From NCBI GenBank assembly GCA_964371075.1, contig CAYJKN010000006.1, positions 124,001 to 188,000 on the forward strand: a stretch of DNA of 64,000 nt, written 5' to 3'. Source of the stretch: UTCHB3 sp964371075 (GTDB lineage: Bacteria > Bacteroidota > Ignavibacteria > Ignavibacteriales > Ignavibacteriaceae). The position numbers were made by a program, and so were the translations under genes. Positions 52,833 through 62,400 of this stretch are shown piece after piece. The notes under the pieces were generated by a model. That model searched no databases and was not told the origin of the DNA. It saw only the letters and a list, made by a program, of their open reading frames with translations. Within the stretch, counting starts at the first letter, position 1; every line of letters begins with the position of its first letter.

Positions 52833-52943
52833 AACCCCGGAACTTCGGAACCTCAGAACTTCAAAATCATAGGACTCCGGAAATTCAGAACCTCGGTGCT
52901 TCAGTAATTCTGAAACACTGAGGTTCTGAAACTCTGAGGTTCG
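52833..52943. repeat. Octamer-phased inverted repeat island (copy 1)
   Basis: The left arm is a run of 8-base units such as AACCCCGG, AACTTCGG, AACCTCAG. The right arm carries the reverse-complement type: CTGAAACA, CTGAGGTT, CTGAAACT, CTGAGGTT. The arms could fold into a long imperfect hairpin. It lies just after the lipoprotein gene and has no ORF. Confidence 0.75.
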
Positions 52944-53265
52944 ACTTTACAAACCCCTTCTTTATTTCCCTTCGAAACCATGATACTTTCATGATTCAAA
53001 CCATACATTTTAAACAAACCATACTTAGCGAATAGAATTGCCCCCTAAAGATGTAGTTCCTTTTTCATCCTTAGGATTGATTGAATACTCTATGAATCTC
53101 GATATCATATATTGGTAATCAAGAAGTTTTTTTAAGAATGATTAATTGTATTCTTAAAGTGACTTTCAAATGAAATAAAAAATTGTTTGACTAACCGGAG
53201 CGATAGCAATGGAAGTGGATTATCTGAATCGTTAAAAAATTTATTAACCTATTTTGGAGCTTATT
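52944..53265. other. Gene-free AT-rich stretch containing a 21-nt direct repeat
   Basis: No gene is seen. The 21-base sequence beginning TGTAGTTCC, with centre TTTTTCATCC, occurs at 53052-53072 and again at 54413-54433. The remainder is AT-rich and should hold the promoter of the next gene, but no consensus stands out. Confidence 0.5.
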
Positions 53266-53856
53266 ATGGCAGAAATTAAAATTGAAAAGAAAAACATGGC
53301 TTGGCTGTGGATTTTATTGGTCGTTGGAATTGCCGTTCTTGTATATTTTGTGGCTTTTCATAAATACAATGACAAAACGACTGAAACACCCAAAACCACC
53401 GGGACTGAACAAACTGACCTTATTGGTGTGCAGGAAAATAACGCCACCGTTGTTGCTTATTTAGATTTTGCGGATACCAATAAAAATAAGATGACACTCG
53501 ACCATGCATATACAAATGAAGCACTTCTAAAATTAACCAACGCTACTCAGGCTATAGCTGATGAAGTTGGATATGAAGTTAAGGCTGACTTGGAAAAGGT
53601 AAAAGAATATGCAGAAAAGATAACAAAAGATCCGTTTGAAACTACACATGCTGACAACATAAGATGGGCTGATGACATTTTAACCAGGGTATTACAAAAC
53701 ATCCAAATGGCTAAATATCCCGGATTAACAAGTGAAGTTGCAGCATTAAAAAATGCGGCAGAATCAATTAAACCGGCAGTACTTACTCTTGATCAGAGAA
53801 CTGAAGTTGCAGCTTTCTTTCATAAAGCTGCGGACCTTCTCCGTAAAATGAATTAA
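53266..53856 (+). CDS. Hypothetical single-pass membrane protein
   Basis: The 196-aa product has one N-terminal helix (about residues 11-29, WLWILLVVGIAVLVYFVAF) and an external helical domain with alternating Lys, Glu and Ala (EKVKEYAEKITKDP, DILTRVLQNIQMAKYPG). I do not recognise the family. ATG 53266 is used instead of the longer frame, with GGAG upstream. It lies 23 bases before the PRC-barrel gene, and both sit between the two 21-nt repeats. Confidence 0.6.
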   Translation: MAEIKIEKKNMAWLWILLVVGIAVLVYFVAFHKYNDKTTETPKTTGTEQTDLIGVQENNATVVAYLDFADTNKNKMTLDHAYTNEALLKLTNATQAIADEVGYEVKADLEKVKEYAEKITKDPFETTHADNIRWADDILTRVLQNIQMAKYPGLTSEVAALKNAAESIKPAVLTLDQRTEVAAFFHKAADLLRKMN

Positions 53857-53879
53857 TAACCTAAAAAGGAATAACAATT

Positions 53880-54401
53880 ATGTCCGATACAATTAAAACT
53901 CTGTACTATTTAGATGAACTTCCCGATTATAAAGTGGCATCCGACTATTTGGATGTGATGGGGTGGGATGTTAATGATGCCAATAACCGAACACTTGGTA
54001 AAGTTACCGGTTTAGTGGTCAATAAAGAAGCAGAAAGAGTGGTGTATCTTGATGTGGAAGTAGATAAATCTTTGATCCAGGTAGGTTACGATTCCTACCA
54101 GGTTCCTGCAAGTGAAGGTGTTCACGGATTTATAAACAAAGATGGTGATGACCACCTTATTCTACCGATAGGAATGGTGAATTTGGATGTGGATCAAGAA
54201 AGAGTGCACACAAACAAAATTGACTATGCTACTTTTGCTCAGGCAAAACGGTTCAACAGGGTAATGAATATCGATCGTGATTACGAATTAGCTTTGTTCC
54301 GCCATTACAATCGTAATGATGTAATTGATGAAGCAAATACACAATCCGGATTTTATGATCGTAGAGAATTCGATAATAATTTACGGCGAAAAGATTCATA
54401 A
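53880..54401 (+). CDS. PRC-barrel domain protein
   Basis: The 173-aa protein has a PRC-barrel domain: DYLDVMGWDVNDANNRTLG, the KVTGLVVNKE beta strand and VYLDVEVD motif. A C-terminal region follows that is rich in Arg, Asp and Asn. PRC-barrel domains occur in photosynthetic reaction-centre H subunits and RimM, and in many stand-alone proteins associated with stress or envelope roles. The role here is unknown. It is probably transcribed with the membrane-protein gene upstream. Confidence 0.8.
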   Translation: MSDTIKTLYYLDELPDYKVASDYLDVMGWDVNDANNRTLGKVTGLVVNKEAERVVYLDVEVDKSLIQVGYDSYQVPASEGVHGFINKDGDDHLILPIGMVNLDVDQERVHTNKIDYATFAQAKRFNRVMNIDRDYELALFRHYNRNDVIDEANTQSGFYDRREFDNNLRRKDS

Positions 54402-54412
54402 ATGTGAATATG

Positions 54413-54433
54413 TGTAGTTCCTTTTTCATCCTT
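54413..54433. repeat. 21-nt direct repeat (right copy)
   Basis: Identical to 53052-53072. The pair brackets the membrane-protein and PRC-barrel genes, with about 1.34 kb between the copies. The sequence just downstream is also loosely similar. Confidence 0.8.
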
Positions 54434-54459
54434 CTGGACGATGGGTTAACTATGGAATA

Positions 54460-54637
54460 GAACCCCGGAACCCCGGAACTTCAGAACCCCGGAACCCCGG
54501 AACTTCAGAACCCCGGAACTTCAGAACCTAAGAACCTTGGACGCTGGAATTCAGGATTTAAATCTTAAGTGCGGAAACTCTGAAGTACTGAGGTACTGAA
54601 ACTCTGAAGTACTGAAGTTCTGAAACTCTGAAATTCT
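54460..54637. repeat. Octamer-phased inverted repeat island (copy 2)
   Basis: The left arm (54460-54540) consists of 8-base units: GAACCCCG twice, GAACTTCA, GAACCCCG twice, GAACTTCA, GAACCCCG, GAACTTCA, then degenerate units. The right arm (about 54575-54637) is built of CTGAAGTA, CTGAGGTA, CTGAAACT and relatives. The island ends at the stop codon of the TPR gene on the minus strand. Confidence 0.8.
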
Positions 54638-55388
54638 ACTTACAATACTTTCTAAGCGAGTCCGCGGCAGATATTGAATTGCTGCGGACCGCTTCCTCAA
54701 AAGCATTACACGCCCCTGCTTTATCTCCATTTGATGCGAGGATACTTCCCGTTACAAGCCATGCTTTTTGATCGCTGTTGTTTTTTTCGGTTGCTGTTTT
54801 TAGGTAGATCATAGCGGTTTCAAATTCCCCTTTTTGAAAATAGGCTTCACCAAAAAAAGTTTGTAAACTCTCAAAGTCGGGGCGCAGTTTTTGAACTTTT
54901 TCAAGTTCAAGGATTGCTCTGTCGGGGTCTTCTGATTTCAAATAAAAAGCTGCTTTATAAATTGGAACCAGTGGGTTTGAGGGATCAATTTTTTCGGCCT
55001 TATCGTAATTCTCTGCAGTTTTTTTGTTATCACCCATCTCCGAATAGAGGTTACCCAACAGAATGATCGCATCAACTTTATCAGGATAATCTTCCAACAC
55101 TTTTTTAAAATCCGTTTCTGCCTCCGGAAATTTTTTCATTCCCTGGTAGGCCAGTCCTCTGAAAAGATGCGCTGAACTGTCTTTTGAATCTATCTCCAGT
55201 ATCGCATTATAGATTTTAACTGCAGAATCAAAAGCTCCTGTCGTCAATTTCTCAAATGCCTGAGACCTGAGCATAAAAACCTCTTTTCGCTCATTTTCAA
55301 CCGATTTTTGATAAAAATGATAGATGACATATATCTGAACAATTGCAGCAAAAAATAAAAATATTGCGAGGTTTTTGTTTTTCTTCAT
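54636..55388 (-). CDS. Membrane-anchored TPR protein
   Basis: The 250-aa protein has an N-terminal membrane helix (about residues 6-22, LAIFLFFAAIVQIYVIYHF) and about six TPR repeats (for example DSSAHLFRGLAYQGMKKFPEAE, VDAIILLGNLYSEMGDNKKTAE). TPR arrays are scaffolds for protein contacts. I used ATG 55388 instead of the TTG at 55415. The final codons abut a repeat island. It diverges from the golvesin-like gene. Confidence 0.8.
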   Translation of the reverse strand: MKKNKNLAIFLFFAAIVQIYVIYHFYQKSVENERKEVFMLRSQAFEKLTTGAFDSAVKIYNAILEIDSKDSSAHLFRGLAYQGMKKFPEAETDFKKVLEDYPDKVDAIILLGNLYSEMGDNKKTAENYDKAEKIDPSNPLVPIYKAAFYLKSEDPDRAILELEKVQKLRPDFESLQTFFGEAYFQKGEFETAMIYLKTATEKNNSDQKAWLVTGSILASNGDKAGACNAFEEAVRSNSISAADSLRKYCK

Positions 55389-55456
55389 TGGGCTTTTGTA
55401 AGTTTTGATGTTCAAAAAAAGAAAATTGCGAATCCAAATATAAAACGGACACTATT

Positions 55457-58411
55457 ATGAGATCAATTAAATTAACTCTTTTATTTATCCTTACACTTTT
55501 AGCCTCCTCAATAACAGCTCAGCAAGGGATGGATAACAAGGTTAAGGAATTCAGGAAGAAGCTCTCCGCAGAATTAAAATCAAATTATAAACTTTACAAT
55601 TTTCCATCTGCGGCGAGAGTGGATACTGTATTTATTGATAATAATAAAAATCTGACCGTAGTGTTCAACCGCAGAAGTTCAGGGAATGTGCTTAGGGAAA
55701 ATGATATTACAAAAGCCACAGGGAGACTGACCGAATTTAAAAATAAAAACGGCTTTAAGGAGAATGGACTAAATATTTTTATAGGAGCATTTGAGCTAAA
55801 AGAAATGGTCCCAAATTATTACCGTGTGGATATGGATCAAGACCCTCTCAGGTTCCCCGCAGAACGAAACAAATTCTCTTTGGTTTCAAACGAGGACAGG
55901 CCATACGAAATCAAATATGGACTTACGGGGCGCAATATCGTTGTTTGGAACTCCCACGGCTGGTATTACAGTCATGAAGATGACAGGTGGCAGTGGCAGA
56001 GAGCCAGATTGTGGGGCTCTGTTGAAGACATTCTTACAACTTCAATGGTGGTGCCGTATCTCGTTCCTATGCTTGAGAATGCAGGTGCAGGAGTTTTTCT
56101 CCCCAGGGAGAGGGATTTTCAAATCGGAGAGGTAATAATTGATAATGAAAGCAGTGACGGTAAAAGCAATGTTGAAGGTCTTGAGAACTGGAAGAACGAT
56201 GGGAAAGGATTTCTGAACAAACCTGATGGATACGATGCAAATGTAAATCCATTTAGACTGGGTTCCTTCATAAAAACTGCAACTACTACAGCGGGAGAGA
56301 CTAAACTAAGTTATCTTGCAGATATCCCCGAAGAAGGTGAATATGCCGTTTATGTTGCATACGGAAAGGATTCAGAGTCAAAAAACATCCCTGATGCAAT
56401 ATATACTGTTCACCATGCAGGTGGAAAAACCTCATTTCGAGTAAACCAGACAGCAGGATGGGGGACATGGATTTATTTGGGAACATTCAAATTCCTAAAA
56501 GGTTTCGACCGTGAAAAAGCCGCAGTGGTTCTTTTGAATAAAAGCAATTTTGAAGGTAATGTAACCTCTGATGCTGTTAGATTTGGGGGAGGAATGGGAG
56601 TTGTCAAACGAAATGGAAAAACAAGTGGAAAACCAAAATTTGTCGAGGGGGCAAGGTATTATTTACAGTTTTTGGGTGTTGAAGACACTCTCGTTTATAA
56701 TATGGGGAAAGATGTAGATGATTATGTTGATGATTACAGAGCTCGCGCCGAGTATGCCAACTGGTTAAATGGAGCCCCAGCCGGACCCAATAAAGAAAAG
56801 GATCATGAGGGGTTGAAGATTCCCATCGATCTTACAATGGCATGGCACACAGATGCAGGAATTTTAGGAGCTGATTCTGTGGTTGGTACTCTGATGATCT
56901 ACAGTTCGGTGGGGATGGATACAACCATCTTCGCCGGAGGCAGAAGCAGAATGGCGAACAGAGACCTCGCCGATATCGTACAATCGCAGATCGTTGATGA
57001 TATCAGGTTTCACTTTGATAAAAAATGGACTCGCCGTGAGCTGATGGATGCAAACTATGCCGAGGCTGTCAGAGGAAACATTCCCGGAATTCTTCTTGAG
57101 CTTTTGTCACATCAGAACTTTGCTGAAATGAAATTCTTTTGGGATCCAAAGTTTAGATTTACTGCTTCAAGGGCGATTTATAAAGGGATGATCAAATTTA
57201 TTGCTCATGCAAATAAAGAAAGATATGCTATTCAACCACTTCCTGTTAATGGCTTTTCTGCAATTCTTGACGGACAAAATGTAAATCTTTCGTGGGAACC
57301 GGTTTTAGATCCGTTGGAGCCCACTGCAAGTCCTGAGGGTTATATAGTATATCGAAGAGTGGGGAACGGGGGATTTGACAATGGCACGCTGACCCGTTCA
57401 AACAGTTTTGTTGACACTAACATTCCTGAAGGAAAGGTTGTAAGTTATAAAATCACAGCAATCAACAGTGGTGGTGAAAGTTTTCCATCTGAGATTTTAA
57501 GTGTCGGAATTGGAAAAGATAAAAACAAAAAACTGTTGATCGTAAATGCATTTGATCGTTTGGCTGCTCCTGCACAAATTGTGGAAAAAGATTTTGAAGG
57601 ATTTCTCTTCAACTTTGATGAAGGAGTGCAATACGTAAAAGATGTGGCTTTCACAGGAGAGCAGGTAAATTTTGACAGGAAATCAGAATTTAAATCGAAT
57701 GATGCTCCGGGATTTGGTGCGAGTAAATCTGATAAGGAATGTCAGGTTATCGCCGGAAACAGTTTCGATTATCCAATCATTCATGGAGAATCAATAATCG
57801 AAGCCGGATTTTCATTCTCCAGCACAAGTGACGAATCGGTTGAGAATGGAAAAATCACTCTCAGCGGTTTTGATTTGGTTGATCTGATTGCCGGAGAGGA
57901 AAAACATACAAAATCAAAATTAGGGCTCGATCCTGTTATAACTGAGAACTATCAACTTTTCACCAAACAATTAACACAACGATTAACCGAATTCCTTAAA
58001 AATGGTAACTCTCTTTTTATCAGTGGTGCATATATTGGAACAGAATTGGAACACGATACAACAACTTCGGAATTTGGTAGCACTATTTTGAAAGTAAAAC
58101 TTGGAACCGAATACGCTTCTACAAACGGGGAAGTTTCAGGCGTGTCAAAATTTGAGGGCAGTTCAGATATGAAGTTCAAATTTAACACTGAGCATTCTGC
58201 TAATATTTACAGAGTTGAAGCCCCACAGGCAATAAATCCTGAAAAGGGAGGGGAGACACTTTTAAGGTATTCAGAGAACACTAACAGTGCCGCTGTTGGG
58301 TTTAGAGGGGGTTACAAAACGATTGTTGCAGGTTTCCCTTTTGAAACAATCACTAACACACAACAAAGAAACACTTTAATGAAATTTGTTCTCGGTTATT
58401 TCGGGATGTAA
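55457..58411 (+). CDS. Secreted amidase-like protein with golvesin-type and fibronectin III domains
   Basis: The 984-aa protein starts with a signal peptide (LTLLFILTLLASSITAQ). An N-acetylmuramoyl-L-alanine amidase-like core is split around residues 160-570 (VVWNSHGWYYSH, HTDAG, GILLELLSHQN). A golvesin/Xly carbohydrate-binding-like domain is inserted at about 225-390, a fibronectin-III domain lies at about 600-690, and a large C-terminal region follows. Related proteins are often annotated as xanthan lyase. It is probably a periplasmic or surface peptidoglycan/polysaccharide-active enzyme. No T9SS domain is present. Confidence 0.75.
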   Translation: MRSIKLTLLFILTLLASSITAQQGMDNKVKEFRKKLSAELKSNYKLYNFPSAARVDTVFIDNNKNLTVVFNRRSSGNVLRENDITKATGRLTEFKNKNGFKENGLNIFIGAFELKEMVPNYYRVDMDQDPLRFPAERNKFSLVSNEDRPYEIKYGLTGRNIVVWNSHGWYYSHEDDRWQWQRARLWGSVEDILTTSMVVPYLVPMLENAGAGVFLPRERDFQIGEVIIDNESSDGKSNVEGLENWKNDGKGFLNKPDGYDANVNPFRLGSFIKTATTTAGETKLSYLADIPEEGEYAVYVAYGKDSESKNIPDAIYTVHHAGGKTSFRVNQTAGWGTWIYLGTFKFLKGFDREKAAVVLLNKSNFEGNVTSDAVRFGGGMGVVKRNGKTSGKPKFVEGARYYLQFLGVEDTLVYNMGKDVDDYVDDYRARAEYANWLNGAPAGPNKEKDHEGLKIPIDLTMAWHTDAGILGADSVVGTLMIYSSVGMDTTIFAGGRSRMANRDLADIVQSQIVDDIRFHFDKKWTRRELMDANYAEAVRGNIPGILLELLSHQNFAEMKFFWDPKFRFTASRAIYKGMIKFIAHANKERYAIQPLPVNGFSAILDGQNVNLSWEPVLDPLEPTASPEGYIVYRRVGNGGFDNGTLTRSNSFVDTNIPEGKVVSYKITAINSGGESFPSEILSVGIGKDKNKKLLIVNAFDRLAAPAQIVEKDFEGFLFNFDEGVQYVKDVAFTGEQVNFDRKSEFKSNDAPGFGASKSDKECQVIAGNSFDYPIIHGESIIEAGFSFSSTSDESVENGKITLSGFDLVDLIAGEEKHTKSKLGLDPVITENYQLFTKQLTQRLTEFLKNGNSLFISGAYIGTELEHDTTTSEFGSTILKVKLGTEYASTNGEVSGVSKFEGSSDMKFKFNTEHSANIYRVEAPQAINPEKGGETLLRYSENTNSAAVGFRGGYKTIVAGFPFETITNTQQRNTLMKFVLGYFGM

Positions 58412-58420
58412 AATAAAAAA

Positions 58421-58452
58421 AGAGGCTGACGGGAACCCCGTGAGCCTCTTTT
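58421..58452. terminator. Bidirectional hairpin terminator
   Basis: AGAGGCT (58421-58427) and AGCCTCT (58443-58449) flank an inner ACGGG/CCCGT stem. T residues follow on the plus strand (TTTT), and A residues precede it, so it can serve both convergent genes. It lies between the golvesin-like gene and the cytochrome c gene. Confidence 0.85.
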
Positions 58453-58486
58453 GATTAAAATTTAATCTTAAAATTTGATTAAATGT

Positions 58487-59074
58487 TTACTTTAAATTTG
58501 GTGGTGCAATTGGTGCCGGAACTGAATTTTTAACCGGCTTGATTGTCTTCAAATAGGCAAACATTGCCTTCAGATCATCATCGGTCATCTTCGAATAAGA
58601 TGGCCATGGCATCGGTGGCAGCAAAGGACGAGTATTATCCAACCCCTTAAATTTTCCTTCCCTTAACGCTTTTATAAACTGTTCCTCCGTCCAGGTACCA
58701 AGTCCGGTTGCATCGGGAGTAAGGTTTGCAGCAAAAGAAGCCCCCCAAGGACCCACGGTAGCAGTGTTGTGAGCGTTAAACAAAACCCATGATTTTAAGG
58801 TATTTTTGTCAACCGGATCAAGAGCCACGTTTTCAGGATGACCTGATAATCTACGCTCGGGATCCATAGCCGGGCCGTTTGGTCCAAAAACCTTGGGGCT
58901 GTGGCAATCGTCGCACCCTGCAATGGTTACGAGATATTCCCCTCTTTTTACAAGTTCCTCCTGTGTGGAACCTGCTGTTTTGGTCTCTTTTGTTTCGGTT
59001 TTCACATTACAACCCGTAATTAAAATTGTGGTTAAGGCAGTAATTGCAAGAAATGAATAAAGACTTTTTTTCAT
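58487..59074 (-). CDS. Monoheme c-type cytochrome lipoprotein
   Basis: The 195-aa protein has a lipobox (ILITGC, Cys22) and one heme site GCDDCH (Cys54, Cys57, His58). The likely axial Met lies in PLLPPMPWPS, with a C-terminal helix MTDDDLKAMFAYLKTIKP. It should be a membrane-anchored periplasmic electron carrier, often a partner for dehydrogenases or oxidases. Its partner is not evident here. Confidence 0.88.
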   Translation of the reverse strand: MKKSLYSFLAITALTTILITGCNVKTETKETKTAGSTQEELVKRGEYLVTIAGCDDCHSPKVFGPNGPAMDPERRLSGHPENVALDPVDKNTLKSWVLFNAHNTATVGPWGASFAANLTPDATGLGTWTEEQFIKALREGKFKGLDNTRPLLPPMPWPSYSKMTDDDLKAMFAYLKTIKPVKNSVPAPIAPPNLK

Positions 59075-59337
59075 AAAAATCTCTCCTGTACTCTTTTGTG
59101 AAAAAGAATGTTGATGATGGTAAATGATTGTTAAATAACTGCAGCCGGGCTCGATGCACTTGATCCGATGGGGGAATCGATGTTATTAAAATCTGTCATC
59201 GACTATTCCGCAGTTTTATGACTGCAAAATTAAAAATTATTCTTTCACAATCAACTAAATTATTGATGAACAGTATATAGAATAATTAGATGAAAGTATT
59301 ATTTGATAAGTGAGGAGGATTTTAATTTCGGATGGCA
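59075..59337. other. Gene-free stretch upstream of the cytochrome gene
   Basis: No ORF or RNA gene is seen. A small hairpin (GCAGT-TTTATG-ACTGC, about 59211-59227) is the only clear structure. It should hold the cytochrome promoter. Confidence 0.4.
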
Positions 59338-59372
59338 AAAAAAAGAGGCTGTTCATTTTCATGAACAGCCTC
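59338..59372 (-). terminator. Rho-independent terminator of the large T9SS protein gene
   Basis: A perfect 11-bp stem, GAGGCTGTTCA (59345-59355) with TGAACAGCCTC (59362-59372), is followed on the minus strand by a run of T residues (the plus strand shows eight or more A). It lies 36 bases beyond the stop codon. Confidence 0.9.
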
Positions 59373-59407
59373 GAATTCTAACAGATTATTGCATCACTGC
59401 TTTACCG

Positions 59408-62400
59408 TTATTTGTTAAGAATCATTTTCTTCACAGTTGAGAAGTTGCCTGATTCAAGTCTGTAGATATAAACGCCCGAAGCGAGTTTTGAAGCATTAAA
59501 TGAAACTTCATAACTGCCGGCTTTTTGTATCGTGGAGACAAGTGTGGTAACTTTTTCACCAAGAGTGTTGTAGATGTGAAGTGAAACCATTCCATCAACA
59601 GGAATCGAATATTTGATCACGGTTGAAGGGTTAAATGGATTTGGATAGTTTTGCTCGAGAGCGAAAACAGTTGGTGTTCCAACTTCTACTTCCACTTCAG
59701 AGGAGTAAGTAGTTGTTCCATCATAATCCACTTGTTTCAAACGATAAATATATTTACCTGATTCAAGACCTTTGTCAACAAATGAGTAAGCAGTTGGTTC
59801 AAGTGAGTTTCCTCTGCCTGATACAAATCCTGCATTAACAAACGAACCATTTGCGATTTTCCTTTCAACGGAGAATCCCTGGTTGTTAACTTCTGTTGCT
59901 GTCATCCAGTTTACAAGAACTGAGTTTCCTTCTGCTGAAGCAGAGAATGAAACCAATTCAACAGGAACACCACCACCACCACTCATCATGAAATTTAATG
60001 CATTTGCGATGAAGTTTGCAGCTGCGGTTTGATTAACCATTGTACCAACAGAGAATGTAAAAAATGCATTTCTGATGTTGGTTGGATTGTTGTCAGGTGA
60101 ATAGAGGATAATACCTGCTGTATCCTGATAGGTAGGATACCATCCTGCGATTTTATAGATACCCGGTTTATTCGGGATAATTCTCATTGCATCTCTGTCA
60201 CCATAAGAGGTACCTGTGAATGCAAGTGAATCGGGGATGTAGTTAGGCATGGTAAACATTTCATGTCCCGGAACTGTTTTTTTCAATAGTCCGGTACCTG
60301 ACATGTCAGAAACCCATGATGAACATTGCAGAACATTATTACGGAAATAAGGATCTTTGTCGGTTGTTGTACCTGATTGACGATAAGTATAACCAACTTC
60401 TCCACCCTCAACGATGGTTTTACCACCGCGAAGTGTATAGTTGACAACTGCTGTTCTTTTTGCAAGATTGTCAAAAATGGTTGTACCTGTTTTTACACCT
60501 GCAGTCATGATAACAACATCGTAGTTATCAAGAACTGTGGTATCAAAAGCTGTAAACGATACATTATCAACAATGTAACCTTCAGCAAGGAGTGTTGTAC
60601 TAAAGAGAGTTCCCGAAGCTCCGAGAGGAGTGGATTCGTTGCCTCTTCCTTTTTCGCCTGATCTTTCAGCAAGAACAAGATCGTCATCAATGATAAGAAC
60701 AACACCAAGGGTGTTTATTACCTTAAATTGTGATGTACCTGAAGCAGGGAAATAAACAGTGTTTCTGCTTGTTGAATTATCCACAACTTTAATACGGTAT
60801 TGAACCGAGTCACCAGCGGTGATCTGGGTGGTATCGATATTAAAGAATCCTTCGTAAACGCTACCTGAAACATTGTTAAGTGAGAAAGTTCTCGGAGTAG
60901 CATTGTTTACTGTGTAGTCAACAGTTACTGAATAGATACCGAGGTTATCGGTAGCATTTGCAGAAACTTTAGGAGGCCATCTCAATTTGGCAACATCTCT
61001 AAGTGGTGTGTGTGTAACTACAGGAAGGGTATTGTCAGAAACAAATTTGAATGAATTCCAACCTGTGGATGATGGGTGATATCCAAGTGTATGAGCTACA
61101 CCGGCGTCTCTTGCTACAATTCTGTAGTAGATTGTATCACCAACAACAATATTTGCTGTATCCAATCCAAAAACACCTGAATACTGTGCTTCTGTTAACA
61201 TAGAAAGGTTAATTCTGTTAAGAGTACCACTTGTATTCAATTTGTAGAGAACATAAACGCTATCGAGACCGATATTGTCTGTTACATCAGCCATTACCAT
61301 GGCAGGCCAGGTTTCTCTGTATTGATCACCTAAAACCGAGTGGGTTACAACAGGAGCTTCGATGTCAGTTGCAACAACAAAACTAAGTTTGTTATTTGGT
61401 GCGCCTGAAGGGAATGACGAAAAACCACCGGTATTATCCATCGCATAGATGTAATAATTGTAGGTGTTTGGAAGACCATTTCCTGGTATTGAAGCAGTCC
61501 AGTTATTGCCTGAGGTATTGGTCATGATCAATGAATCAGTGATCTCACCATTTGTTCCTCTGCCGTAGAAAACTTTAACGCCGTTTGATGCGAGCGGAAG
61601 AGCTGATTCAACGGTTGCATTTACCACATAAGGACCTGCAAGATTTTCGGTATTGCCCAAAGGTTCATGATTGATTGTTGGACCAAATGATGCTTTACCT
61701 ACCCAACCCTGATAAGCGTTGGTTCTATCATCTGCCCAGTATGCCCAGACATTATTGTCTTTTGCTGCGATACCGATATAATCACCTTGATAACCGCCTG
61801 CGAGACCGCTGATGGCTTTAGGTTTAAATTTAGAATCAGAGATTTTGATGTTTTCAAAAGTCACACCAAAATCGGTAGATCTTGCCATATAAACAGAGGC
61901 TGAGTCATTACTCATATCACGACTGTCATACCAAACCGAGTAAACATGTCCTGTAGTCTGATCTACTGTCATCCATGGGTAATATTGATCTTTACCATTG
62001 TTTATAGGATCGTTGTTAACTCTAACCGGGGTAGTCCATGTTGTTCCACCGTTTGTTGATTTCATCATCACGATATCAGGGTCACTTCCTGCAGGTGCAA
62101 CACCTCTCTGTGGCCATGTAATATAGATGGTTCCGCTTCCCGGTCCGTTGGTTCTGTCAACAGCCATCGAAGGGAAAGATGAAACTCTGATGGAAGTAGG
62201 TTTTAAGTTTCCACGGATACCAAAATTCAGTGCTGAGTAAGCTCTGATGGCAGGTGCCCATGTAACGCCGCCGTCTGTCGACTTGGCAAACCCGATAGCA
62301 TCTTCGCCACCCGGCCATGCATCATAGATTGCCCATGCTGCATATACTTCACCGTTTGGTCCTGTTGAAAGGTTTATACCTTGATCATGACTACCGGATG

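Noticed and set aside
54460..54637. CRISPR array
   Set aside because: Units are 8 bases with no spacers, and arms are in opposite orientation. No cas genes are nearby.
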